The notes beneath the pieces were generated by a model. That model was not told the DNA's origin, did not search any database, and saw nothing but the letters and a program-made list of their open reading frames with translations. A DNA stretch of 64,000 bases, taken from the NCBI GenBank assembly GCA_030323885.1, contig CM059194.1:9844963-9908962 (forward strand). The letters are read 5' to 3'. The position numbers were made by a program, and so were the translations under genes. Source of the stretch: Branchipolynoe longqiensis. Its lineage: Eukaryota > Annelida > Polychaeta > Phyllodocida > Polynoidae. Below are positions 9,865-19,829 of the stretch, in pieces; the stretch's first letter is position 1, and every line of letters starts with the position of its first letter.

Positions 9865-10032
9865 TTCAGTGTCAGGATAATGTGGCTGAGTAGGATATTG
9901 AGTCATGGTGCTAATGGCCTGATTTCCCAGTGGGGCAGCACTATAAATTAACCATGAGGGTGCACTGTCAAAAGTCAGTACAAATCCTGATATGACCTTA
10001 GATGTTGCCAGGGCATAAAACTCCAACAATTA
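9865..10032 (+). repeat. SINE-A 3' part
   Basis: Starts at CAGTGTCAGGATAATGTGGC and ends GATGTTGCCAGGGCATAAAA; present in both units of the duplication. Confidence 0.8.
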
Positions 10033-10159
10033 ACTGTTGTGTAATGCCATTATTAATATTATAAATACATGTTAGGAATGATGAAAATATACATGAAGAA
10101 TAAATTGATCTCGCCTGGACGTTCTGAGCATTTTTAGTAAGTGGTCTATTTAACCTTTT

Positions 10160-10430
10160 ATTGATGGTGTCATAAACGCATGAAGAGTTCATGCGCAAAA
10201 CCAACCAAACCCCAATCCAAAAATGTAGTTTAAATAAAAGATTTGTACCTGAAAATAATTTTAATTCCCACTAATTCCACTTTTGATACAATCACATGTT
10301 TATGGAGCAATGCACAAAAGAGAAGGAATATTTTGTTAAAACTAGGTTTTTCAGGGTTTGATTCCAATGTTTATCTCCATTTTGGGATTGGCATTTACAT
10401 GGTTTTGCTCCTGAGCTCTTCACATGGAGG
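10160..10430. mobile_element. Possible fold-back MITE
   Basis: GTTCATGCGCAAAACC with CCCCAATCC (10185-10215) is an inverted match to GGGATTGGCATTTACATGG with TTTTGCTCCTGAGCTC (10380-10420). The same segment recurs at 11480-11740 and, diverged, at 26520-26745, so it is a dispersed family. Confidence 0.45.
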
Positions 10431-10505
10431 CAGCCAGTCCCATCCACAGGTCTAACGCCTCAACAATCCTGCCTCGCCTCCCTCCCACTCACCACCGGAC
10501 GCGTT

Positions 10506-10763
10506 ATTCGAATTACTTTTATTTCAAATGCTAAACTTTTGAGATATTTGAAGTGCAAACAAGGAAAATTAGTTTTGGCAAGCTTGCCAAAACCATATAC
10601 CTCTACAGTAACATGTTCTATTAAATTGACTCAGTATTCCCTGCTGTGCAGAATCAAATGTTCAATAAGTGCATCAGTATCTAAGTTAGATATGTAAAAA
10701 TCAAATCTAGATAATTGCTTGGTTTAAAAAAATGTCATACTTCATCGGACTATGCAACTTTAA
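10506..10763 (+). mobile_element. TTAA-MITE, left-truncated
   Basis: It begins inside the element (TTTTATTTCAAATGCTAAAC) and ends with the intact terminus ATCGGACTATGCAACTTTAA at 10744-10763. It sits exactly between the two units of the tandem duplication. Confidence 0.8.
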
Positions 10764-11823
10764 CATTAGGAGATAATACACTATAATTGTCGGACATTGT
10801 CTTTGTTTCAATTGAGCAGCAGTCAGGCTGGGCTAGGGGACCTGTCCAATTCTTGTTTGCTATATTTCATGGGAAAGCGCTGAGTGGTGCATGTTATCGT
10901 ACATTGTCTTTGCTAGTAGACAGGAGCTTGCGCTACAGCAGACTTGTTAGATAAGCAGTAGTGACAAAGGATGTGTGGATATATAGCGATGACCTAATTC
11001 CTTAAAGGGCCAGTAACGTGACCAACACACCTTTACTTAGTAAGAAACTTCATGGTCAACTGTGACTAGCCAGTATTTTTCTGCCTGAACTCTTCATATT
11101 CCATTTGATGAGATGGTACCATAACCACTGTATCTAAATGACAAACCGTATAAATAATAACGATTCATTCTGTAATATTTCAGTGTCAGGATAATGGGCT
11201 GAGTATGATATTGAGTAATGGTGCCGATGGCCTGATTTCCCAGTGGGGCAGCACTATAAATTAACCATGAGGATGCACTGTCAAAAGTCGGTACAAATCC
11301 TGATATGACCTTAGATGTTGCCAGGACGTAAAACTCCAACAATTAACTGTTGTGTAATGCCATTATTAATATTATAAATACATGTCAGCAACGATGAAAA
11401 TATACATGAAGAATAAATTGATCTCTCCTGGACGTTCTGAGCATTTTTAGTAAGTGGTCTATTTAAAAACCTTTTATTGATGGTGTCATAAACGCATGAA
11501 GAGTTCATGCGCAAAACCACGCAAACCCCAATCCAAAAATGTAGTTTAAATAAAAGATTTGTACCTGAAAATAATTTTAATTCTCACTAATTCCACTTTT
11601 GATATGATCACATGGTTATGGAGCAATGCACAAAAGAGAAGGAATATTTTCTTTAACTAGGTTTTTCAGGGTTTGATTCCAATGTTTATCTCCATTTTGG
11701 GATTGGCATTTACATTGTTTTGCTCCTGAGCTCTTCACATGGAGGAAGCCAGTCCCATCCACAGGTCTAACACCTCAAGAACCCTGCCTCGCCTCCCTCC
11801 CACTCACCACCGGACGCGGTATT
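10762..11823 (+). repeat. Tandem duplication, copy 2
   Basis: Copy of 9448-10505 with small differences; the offset between copies is about 1314 bp. Here the right end continues into an intact SINE-A' head at 11805-11850. Confidence 0.88.
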
Positions 11824-12035
11824 CGAATCGAGAGAGCGCAGTCTTCCTTTGCGGAAGGTCTGTAGGTCGATTCCCGGTCGACTCAAGCTATTGACATACA
11901 AAAGTTGGTATTTGTCGCTTCCTATCCTGGCGCTCAGCATTAATGGGATAGGACAAGGACTGGGGAGTTCAGTGTCAGGATACTGTGACTGAGAGGGATA
12001 TTGGATCATGGTGCTAGCGGTGGCCTTGGCCGCAG
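11803..12035 (+). repeat. SINE-A' (GAGAGCGCAG head)
   Basis: Head GAATCGAGAGAGCGCAG...TCGATTCCCGGTCGACTCAA, then the shared A-type body to about 12030. The 3' tail is missing. Confidence 0.8.
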
Positions 12036-12234
12036 CTCTCTCAGCGTAGCGTTAAGCGCTGGCTGCACCCGGGCGTCGTTGCTGCTGCCATTTAAACGTT
12101 TCCGGCAGACCTAGCCGAGGAGAACGCCAATTAATTATGCCACCCTCTTCGATTAGCGAGGCGATTACAGAACCACACTGCATCCAGACCCCCTCCACCT
12201 ACCCCCCCCCCCTCTCTCGCTCCCACGCACACAC
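12036..12234. other. Unique spacer
   Basis: C-rich (CCCCCCCCCTCTCTC near 12203-12216). Nothing recognised. Confidence 0.4.
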
Positions 12235-12536
12235 TTAAAGCTGCATAGTCCGATGAAAATATCAAATTTTCAAAACCAAAACAATTATCTAAATTTGATT
12301 CTACATATCTAACTTAGATACTGGTGCACTTATTAAACATTTGTCACCACACAGAGAAAGGAATACTGAGCCAATTGAATAGAACCTGTTACTGCAGAAA
12401 CCTATGGGGTCAGAGTTTTGACAAGCTTGCCAAAATTAATTTTGCATGGATCCACTTCAAATATCTCAAAAGTTAGCCACTTAAAATAAAAGTGACTTCA
12501 AGCTAAAATAAGGTACATTATAACGATCAACCTAAT

Positions 12537-13199
12537 GGCCCTGTCACACTACGACGTGACTACGTCAGCGTAACCACAACGTGAAAATAATGATATCACG
12601 TCGAAGTTATCGGCGTAATATGCAAATTGTGGACGTGAATGCCGCGTAGTTGACGTGACCGTAACGTGACCGTAACGTGACCATAACGTGACCGTAATGT
12701 GACCGTAACGTGACCATAACGTGACCGTAACGTGACCGTAACGTGACCGTAACGTGACCGTAACGTGACCGTAATGTGACCGTAACCGTGACAGTAACGT
12801 GACCGTGACGTGACCGTAACGTGACCGTAACGTGACCGTGACGTGACCGTAACGTGCAAAACGCGGCCAACACGTTGCTCCCACCCGGGCCGTCGGTCTG
12901 ACGTGACATAACGTGACTCTAACGTCATTTACGCTGCTATAACGATCGCGGAACGTCTACCTAACGTCATTGTCACGTCATCCCGACGTGACGGCGTCAC
13001 GTCGAGATACGTCGAAAGTTTTGAACAGGTTCAAAACCTCGACGCGCGCCGACGTAACACGACGTAACATGACGTAGCTCGACGTCACTCTAACGTCATT
13101 ATGACGTCATCACAACGTAACCCAACGTATGGCAACGTAATGACGAAAAATGATCACGTTAGGCTCACGTTGGCTCGTTACGTCATAGTGTGACAGGGG
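12537..13199. mobile_element. ACGT-rich fold-back element H1
   Basis: Inverted ends: GGCCCTGTCACACTACGACG on the left and CGTCATAGTGTGACAGGGG on the right. The interior is saturated with ACGT-containing motifs, including an 11-bp array (12653-12858). A perfect 20-base palindromic core, GTTTTGAACAGGTTCAAAAC, lies at 13018-13037 and is identical in H2. No ORF. TIR-bearing non-autonomous DNA element by structure; superfamily not assigned because the target duplication is unclear. Confidence 0.75.
12653..12858. repeat. 11-bp minisatellite GTAACGTGACC, about 19 copies
   Basis: Perfect to near-perfect 11-mers. Three units make 33 bp, so all minus-strand frames read open as TVTLRSRYGHV-type repeats. 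It is internal to H1. Confidence 0.92.
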
Positions 13200-13384
13200 T
13201 ATAATGTATTTAACTCAGACAATTTCAGGAACTCAAAACCATCGGACTATGCAACTTTAAATGATCGAGAGAGGAGGCTTCTAAAAATAAAAATAATTTA
13301 AAATTCTAACCTGTTTTGGATTGCTCAAGGGAAAGATGGGTTGGACGGAGGGAGGTTGAACACATTAATTAGCTAGTCCACTGG

Positions 13385-13452
13385 TTTTGAGTACCCATTC
13401 CTGGTATGACCTTAGATGTTGCTAGGACGTAAAACAGCGACACACAATCAAG
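13385..13452 (+). repeat. SINE-A tail fragment
   Basis: TGACCTTAGATGTTGCTAGG with ACGTAAAACAGC; only the 3' end is present. Confidence 0.7.
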
Positions 13453-13504
13453 GTTTTGAGTGCGTCATAGTCTGAGATGAATATATTAGGTTGCTCGTTA
13501 TAAT

Positions 13505-14478
13505 CTACCTTACTTTAATTTGAAGTATCTTTCCTTTAATTTGAAGTATCTTTCCTTTAATTTGAAGTATCTTTCCTTTAATTTGAAGTATCTTTCCTTT
13601 AATTTGAAGTATATTTCCTTTAATTTGAAGTATCTTTCCTTTAATTTGAAGTATCTTTCCTTTAATTTGAAGTATCTTTCCTTTAATTTGAAGTATCTTT
13701 ACTTTAATTTGAAGTAACTTTCCATTAATTTGAAGTATCTTTACTTTAATTTGAAGTATCTTTCCTTTAATTTGAAATATATTTCCTTTAATTTGAAGTA
13801 TCTTTCCTTTAATTTGAAATATCTTTCCTTTAATTTGAAGTATCTTTCCTTTAATTTGAAGTATCTTTCCTTTAATTTGAAGTATATTTCCTTTAATTTG
13901 AAGTATCTTTCCTTTAATTTGAAGTATATTTCCTTTAATTTGAAGTATCTTTCCTTTAATTCGAAGTATCTTTACTTTAATTTGAAGTATCTTTACTTTA
14001 ATTTGAAATATATTTCCTTTAATGTGAAGTATCTTTCCTTTAATTTGAAGTATCTTTCCTTTAATTTGAAGTATCTTTCCTTTAATTTGAAGTACCTTTT
14101 CTTTAATTTGAAGTATCTTTACTTTAATTTGAAGTATATGTAGTACTTCACTGAACTTTCATGAAGTATCCAATTTCAGTAGCATGTTAATTTGAAGTAT
14201 CTTTCCTTTGATGTGAGTGTTAGCCATTGGCCCTTAATTTGAAGTATCTTTCGAGTCCTTCTTATGCGAATATTTCCATTTCATCACCCCCATGACATAT
14301 ATTTCCTTTAATTTGAAGTATCTTTACTTTAATTTGAAGTATCTTTCCTTTAATTTGAAGTATCTTTCCTTTAATTTGAAGTATCTTTACTTTAATTTGA
14401 AGTATCTTTACTTTAATTTGAAGTATATTTCCTTTAATTTGAAGTATCTTTACTTTATTTTGAAGTATCTTTCCTTTA
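13505..14478. repeat. 21-bp minisatellite, about 40 copies in two blocks
   Basis: The unit is TTTAATTTGAAGTATCTTTC plus C. The blocks are 13505-14143 and 14290-14478; the gap holds degenerate units and a mini-LTR fragment. The period of 7 codons yields KYLSFNL-repeat frames that are not evidence of a gene. Confidence 0.92.
14250..14297 (-). mobile_element. Fragment of the mini-LTR repeat
   Basis: TCGAGTCC ... GCGAATATTTCCATTTCATC and CACCCCCATGACA match the segment from the tRNA-like B box to the ACA end of the LTR, but in plus orientation of the LTR text. Truncated and lodged within the 21-bp array. Confidence 0.6.
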
Positions 14479-14583
14479 AAATGACTAACCTAGGATATAT
14501 TTCAAGTGGAAAAATGCTAAATTAATGTTGGCCTGCTTGTCAAAACTCTGACCCATATAGGGCTTCAGCAGTAACTGGGCGTG

Positions 14584-14926
14584 TTAAAGCTGCATAGTCC
14601 GATGAAATATCAAATTTTCAAAACCAAATCAATTATCTAGATTTGATTTTACATATTTAACTTAGATACTGATGCACTTATTAAGCATTTGTTTCTGCAT
14701 AGAAGGCAATACTGAGTCAATTTAACAGAACCTGTTACTGCAGAAGTCTATGGTGTCAGCTTGCCAAAACTAATTTTCGAAATTTGCACTCAAAATATCT
14801 CAAAAGTTGACCATTTAAAATAAAAGTAACTTTGAACTAATGTAAAGTAGATACTAGTGATCGATCTAATATACTTATCTCAGAAAAAATACAGAAATTC
14901 AAAATCATCGGACTATGCAACTTTAA
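14584..14926 (-). mobile_element. TTAA-MITE, full length (343 bp)
   Basis: TTAAAGCTGCATAGTCCGAT at the left and ATCGGACTATGCAACTTTAA at the right form ~18-20-bp terminal inverted repeats inside TTAA. The interior has the AAGCTTGCCAAAACTAATTT block shared by the family. No ORF. TTAA targets are typical of piggyBac and Kolobok transposons; which of these, if either, drives it is open. Confidence 0.85.
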
Positions 14927-15082
14927 GCAAAACTAGCAGAATATGCTAAACAAGCACTCGGCATATATACTGGGTCGGTTATATTGCAGATTGGTGTATT
15001 TATTTCCATAACCCAGCTTCCTAATACTTTTATTGTAATGGGTTGTTCACCAGCCCTGTCACAGGAACAGAGTTGGGGGTTC

Positions 15083-15310
15083 GATGGTTGTTGAGGTTTT
15101 ACGTCCTGACAACATCTCATGTCATATCAGGATGGGTACCGACTTGTGACAGTATTGACTCATGGCAACTTTATAGTGCTGCCCCATTAGGAGACTGAAC
15201 CGCCATCACCATGACCCAATATCCCACTCAGTCACATTATCCTGACACTGAGCCAACCAGTCTTTGTCATTATCCTAATAATGCCGAGCGCCTGGCTAGG
15301 AAGTGACAAG
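15083..15310 (-). repeat. SINE-A, head missing
   Basis: Tail TTTTACGTCCTGACAACATC at 15098; the body ends at GGCTAGGAAGTGACAAG, directly against a plus-strand SINE-B. Confidence 0.85.
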
Positions 15311-15640
15311 GGCAAGTGGGACATAGCTCAGGCGGTAGAGCATCCACCTGTGAAGGTGTCAGTCATCCTATCGATCATGCTCAGTGGACACATTTGCAGT
15401 TTGGGCTATTTTCCGTTCCAACTAGTGGTCCAAAACAGGTTCACCAAAGGTCAATGTCCTGTCTGTGGGGAAGTGCATATAAAAGATCCCTTGCTGCTTA
15501 TCGGAAAGAGTAGCCTATGTGGTGGCAGCAGGTTTCTTCCAAAGAAATATGTCAGAATGAACATATGTTTGACGATCAATATCCGATGATAAAAATCAAT
15601 GTGTTATAAAGGCATCGTTAAATAAAACATACTTTCGTTT
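15311..15640 (+). repeat. SINE-B, full length
   Basis: Head GTGGGACATAGCTCAGGCGG at 15316, GTGCATATAAAAGATCCC in the body, AAGGCATCGTTAAATAAAAC at the tail. Its junction with the SINE-A body resembles those at 4.4 kb. Confidence 0.88.
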
Positions 15641-15823
15641 AGGAAACGACAAGTATTAATTTTGTACATTGTTTGCTTGCCTGGGAGGCCTGCACCGATT
15701 CGGCCACTCCGTCCAGTGTAATTAGGTCTGAAGGGGATTGAGTTCGCGAACTCCCGCACGAGAAAAAACTATATATCACAAAACAAGTGCACAGACTTCC
15801 ACATTAAATAGGTATGGACGCGT
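15641..15823. other. Spacer with short SINE-A' head remnant
   Basis: CACCGATTCGGCCACTCCGT near 15695 is a reversed A' head; otherwise unique. Confidence 0.45.
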
Positions 15824-15825
15824 AT

Positions 15826-17442
15826 AGACCTATTTCATATGACGTCAGCATGGGTATTTAGGTCAGTGTGTGCGCTGCTTGGCTGCAGGATGGCACACGG
15901 TCACACTGCAAGCTCAATGGCTATGAGCAATCTTCATCATACAGAAAAAGTGAATATATCTCTAAAACCACATCACCTAGAAACAAACTGCTTCGCACAC
16001 AAACAGATAACATGCTTAACAAACAGATTATATTAAATTTATAAAGTTCGGGTTCTGGATTTCTGTTTATTTTGAATAAAACTAATGTTTTGCACTGCGT
16101 GTATCGGCAAACTCAATGCAGTGTCTATGGCTGTGAGCAATCTTCTTACAGAAAAAGTGTATATATCTCTAAAACCAAACCACCTAGAAACAAACCACTC
16201 AGCATACAAACAGATAACATGCTTAACAAACAGATTATATTAAATTTATAAGGTTCAGGTTCTGGATTTCTGTTAATTTTGAATAAAACTAATGTTTTGC
16301 ACTGCGTGTATCGACAAACTCAATGCAGTGTCTATGGCTGTGAGTAATCTTCTTTCAGAAAAAGTGTATATATCTCTAAAACCACACCTCCTAGAAACAA
16401 ACCACTCGGCACACAAACAGATAACATACTTAACAAACAGATTATATTAAAGTTATAAGGTTCAGGTTCTGGATTTCTGTTAATTTTTAATAAAACTAAC
16501 GTTTTGCCCTGCCACATATCGGCAAACTCAATGCAGTGTCAATGGCTGTGAGCAATCTTCATACAGAAAAAGTGAAATATCTCTAAAGCCACACCACCTA
16601 GACACAAACCACTTGGCACACAAACAGATAACATGCTTAACAAACAGATTATATTAAATTTATAAGGTTTGAGTTCTGGATTTCTGTTAATTTTGAATAA
16701 AACTAACGTTTTGCATTGCGCGTATCGGCAAACTCAATGCACTGTCAATGGCTGTGAGCTATCTTCATACAGAAAAAGTGAAATATCTCTCAAGCCACAC
16801 CACCTAGACACAGACCACTTGGCACACAAACAGACAACATGCTTAACAAACAGAGTATATTAAATTGATAAGGTTTGGGTTCTGGATTTCTGTTAATTTT
16901 GAATAAAACTAACATTTTGCACTGCCACGTGTCAGCAAACTCAATGCAGTGTCAATGGCTGTGAGCAATCTTCATACAGAAAAAGTGAATATATCTCTAA
17001 AACCACACCACCTAGAAACAAACCGCTTCGCACACAAACAGATAACATGCTTCACATACAGATTATATTAAATTTATAAGGTTCGGGTTATGGATTTCTA
17101 TTAATTTTGAATAAAAATAACGTTTTGCACTGCGCGTATCGGCAAACTCAATGCATTGTCAATGGCCGTGAGCAATCTTCATACAGAAAAAGTGAAATAT
17201 CTCTAAAACCACACCACCTAACCACATCACCTAGCCACAGACCACTTGGCACACAAACAGATAGCATGCTTAACAAACAGATTATATTAAATTTATAAGG
17301 TTTGGGTTCTGGACTTCTATTAACTTTGACTAAAACTAACGTTTTGCACTGTGCATATCAACAAGCTCAATGGCCGTGTGCCTTCGTTCTGCAGCCAAGT
17401 TACGCGCGCATACACGATGTTTGTAAACATTGAAAGGGGTCT
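15826..17442. mobile_element. Inverted-repeat element T1 filled with ~206-bp tandem repeats
   Basis: Ends AGACCTATTTCATATGACGT (left) and CATTGAAAGGGGTCT (right), flanked on both sides by AT. Inside, about seven copies of a ~206-bp unit lie at 15920-17350. Each has AACTCAATGGC..GTGAGCAATC, CAGAAAAAGTGAA, AACAGATTATATTAAATT and AATAAAACTAA.GTTTTGCAC. Both subterminal regions carry GCTTGGCTGCAGG or TTCTGCAGCCAAG, extending the inverted symmetry. No transposase ORF. Non-autonomous DNA element with satellite-like cargo. Tandem cores in mobile elements are known in bivalves (pearl elements), but those differ in their ends. Confidence 0.75.
15840..15847. promoter_or_regulatory. CRE-like palindrome TGACGTCA
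   Basis: Perfect 8-mer 14 bases inside the T1 left terminus; present at the same place in T2 (18223-18230). It could bind CREB/ATF-type factors or simply be part of the transposon end. Confidence 0.4.
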
Positions 17443-17449
17443 ATAGAAG

Positions 17450-17780
17450 CAGCTAATACACAGGGGATGTGAGGTGAACTCGGTGCTAGGTGTGGTACTC
17501 AAATACCAGCCTCCTCATTGGATCGACATGGAGGATGGTGTCATTTAGGGACTGCCCTCAGCTGACCTTAGTGTGCGCTGCACTGAAGGTGTACCTGTGA
17601 GTTTGTATCTGAGGGCGCGGGGAAGGGGGGAGGGGTGGGGTTGACGGAGGGGGCGGAGGGAGGGGAGGAGGAGGAAGGGGAGGGGGAAGTATGGATCCGT
17701 AGAAGTTTCGATTTGGTCCCATCCTGATTCCTGCTCTCTACATTAATTATTTAATATCAATTGCTAAACTTGCATTATTC
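17450..17780. other. Unique sequence with G-rich stretch
   Basis: GGGGAAGGGGGGAGGGGTGG-type purine-rich DNA at 17616-17690; no gene recognised. Confidence 0.45.
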
Positions 17781-18030
17781 CGATGGTCTTCAGTTACTGC
17801 GATATAATATTTCTATATAAATATATTAGACGCATCACTGTAATATATTTTAATGTACTTTGAAGTGAGTAATTTTGATTTAAAATGGCTAACTTTGGAG
17901 ATGTGTAAGGTGTAAACATGCAACATTCATTTAGGCATGCTTGTCAAAATTCTTGACTCCATATGATTCAGCAGTGAAAGGTTCTATTAAATTGGCTCAG
18001 TATACCCTTAAATGCAGCAACAGGTACTTA
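17780..18030 (+). mobile_element. TTAA-MITE internal fragment
   Basis: ATTTAAAATGGCTAACTTTG ... GCATGCTTGTCAAAATTC ... GGTTCTATTAAATTGGCTCA matches the family interior; both termini are missing. Confidence 0.65.
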
Positions 18031-18208
18031 CATGTTTATACATCGCAGTTGTAATAATGCTAATTCGCTACACTCATCTAACAGATTGATTGATTTATTG
18101 ATTGGTGGTTGCTTTATGCTGTGTTGGCAGCATAGGCCATATTCATGGCAAGAAATGTTAGTTTTTTGTTCAAACTATCGCTTTTACATGTAAAAGCAGA
18201 CAATCAAT

Positions 18209-19156
18209 AGACCTATTTCATATGACGTCAGCATCGGTATTTAGGTCAGTGCGCGTGCAGCTTGGCTGCAGGACAACATCCGGTGACACTGCAAACTCAA
18301 TGGCTGTGAGCAATCTTCATACAGAAAAAGTGAAATATCTATAAAACCACACAACTTAGAAACAAATCACTTAGCACACAAAGAGATCAAGTGCTTAAGA
18401 AACAGATTATATTAAATTAATATGTTTATTTGTCTAAATTTCTATTAATTTCGAATGCACGGCACGTTTCGGCAAAGTCAATGCATTGTCAATGGCCGTG
18501 AGCAATCTTCGTACAGAAAAAGTTAAATATCTCTAAAACCGCACAACTTAGAAACAAACAGCTTGACACACAAACAGATCAAATGTTTAACAAACAGAGT
18601 ATATTAGATTTATATCCTTAGTCTTCTGTATTTCTATTAATTTTGAATAAAACTGACGTTTTTCACTGTGCATACTAGCAATCTGAATGCATTGTCAATG
18701 GCCGTGAGCAATCTTCATACAGAAAAGGTGAAATATCTATATAAGTGCACAACTTAGAAACAAACCGCTTGGCACACAAACAGATCAGATGTTTATGGGA
18801 CAGATTATATTAAGTTTATGTGCCCAGTCTTCTGCATTTCTATTAATTTTGAATAAAACTAATGTTTTTCATTGCGCGTACCGGCAAACTCAATGCATTG
18901 TCAATCGCCGTGAGCAATCTTCAAATATCTCTAAAACCACACCACATAGAAACAAACCGCTTGGCACACATATAGAAAACAGATTCAAAGAACAGATTAT
19001 ATTAAATCTGTAAGGTTAGGCTTCTGCATCTCTATTAATTTTGAATAAAACTGACGTTTTGCACTGGGCGTATCGGCAAATCAATGGCAGTGTGCTTTCG
19101 TTCTGCAGCCAAGTTGTGCGCGCATACACGATGATAGTAAACATTGAAATAGGTCT
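18209..19156. mobile_element. Inverted-repeat element T2 with tandem repeats
   Basis: Ends AGACCTATTTCATATGACGT and GTAAACATTGAAATAGGTCT, flanked by AT. Four to five ~200-bp units at 18290-19090 are related to those of T1. The related LINE copies read ATCAATTATG across the insertion point, so the flanks imply a 2-bp duplication (AT). Confidence 0.78.
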
Positions 19157-19280
19157 ATTATGTTCCAATAGACACTCATTAAATTAGACAGCTCACAATC
19201 ATATATTTGTGGTCAAGGGAAACAAATTCCCATAGAAAAAGAAAAGTTTTATTAATAATTGATAGAATTTATTCAGTAAA

Positions 19281-19580
19281 CTATATGAGGATGTACAGTT
19301 CAGCTGCCCTCAAAAAGGCTAAAATGTTTTCTTGTTTTACTTTAGTAAAAAGGTTGTGCATACTGTCTGCAGTGTAGAAATGTTGGCGCAGGGCCAACAA
19401 ATCAACGCAACTTAGTAAAATGTGGTTGAGTGTCAGCGGGGACTGACACCCAATACATTCAGTGGGAGGTTCCCCCTTGAGCAGAAAAGCATGTGTAAGC
19501 CAGGAGTGGCCAATACGGCAGCGGCTAAGGACAACTTGGTCCCGCCGACCTCCCACATGAGTCTGTGGTGGCTTTCCCAC
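19281..19580 (-). pseudogene. LINE ORF2 C-terminus (Cys/His motif)
   Basis: 99 residues: GRRDQVVLSRCRIGHSWLTH, AFLLKGEPPTECIGCQSPLT and LNHILLSCVDLLALRQHF. The LTH...L..E.P..C..C..PLT..HILL.C pattern is the zinc-knuckle-like region at the end of RNase H LINE polyproteins. Near-identical stretches occur in the 61.1-kb copy. Probably a nucleic-acid-binding tail; the downstream 3' UTR begins just after the stop at about 19281. Confidence 0.75.
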
Positions 19581-19829
19581 AGATGATTCAATTTCTTTAA
19601 GTTTATTAATGTTTTCATCCCACTCATGTTGCTATTTGGATTTTATGTCGGTGGCTATTAGTGGTTTCAGATCAGAGTGAGGGATCAGACATGGTTCAAG
19701 ATCACAGTTCAGGGCCTTCTTCGCAGCCTGATCAGCTCATTCGTTTCCTTGTATGCCGGCATGGCCAGGCACCAAGCACAGGTGGATGTCATACACATCT
19801 GTTGCCAGTTGGTTCATTTATAAATGACC

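Larger units (their letters stand above)
9448..10505 (+). repeat. Tandem duplication, copy 1 (~1.06 kb)
   Basis: Starts AACATTAGGAGATAATACAC and ends at CACCGGACGCGTTATTCGAA. It is nearly identical to 10762-11823. It contains a 5'-truncated SINE-A (9865-10032) and a fold-back segment near 10160-10430. The right end breaks off inside a SINE-A' head. Confidence 0.88.
12235..13260 (-). mobile_element. TTAA-MITE interrupted by a fold-back element
   Basis: The left part (TTAAAGCTGCATAGTCCGAT at 12235) runs to about 12536; the right part resumes near 13200 and ends CGGACTATGCAACTTTAA at 13260. The intervening ~660 bp is the ACGT-rich fold-back element. Confidence 0.8.
13453..14583 (+). mobile_element. 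TTAA-MITE with internally expanded 21-bp array
   Basis: The left side (GCGTCATAGTCTGAGATGAA, then TATTAGGTTGCTCGTTATAATC) and right side (AAAATGACTAACCTAGGATA ... CTTCAGCAGTAAC) are the normal MITE sequence. Between them the segment CTTTAATTTGAAGTA, present once in other copies, has multiplied to nearly 1 kb. The right terminus is lost where the next MITE abuts. Confidence 0.78.

Noticed and set aside
13520..14143. KYLSFNL repeat protein
   Set aside because: 21-bp array grown from a MITE interior.
15826..17442. Helitron-type element with tandem core (pearl-like)
   Set aside because: Clear terminal inverted repeats and a short target duplication do not fit Helitron ends; kept only as an analogy.
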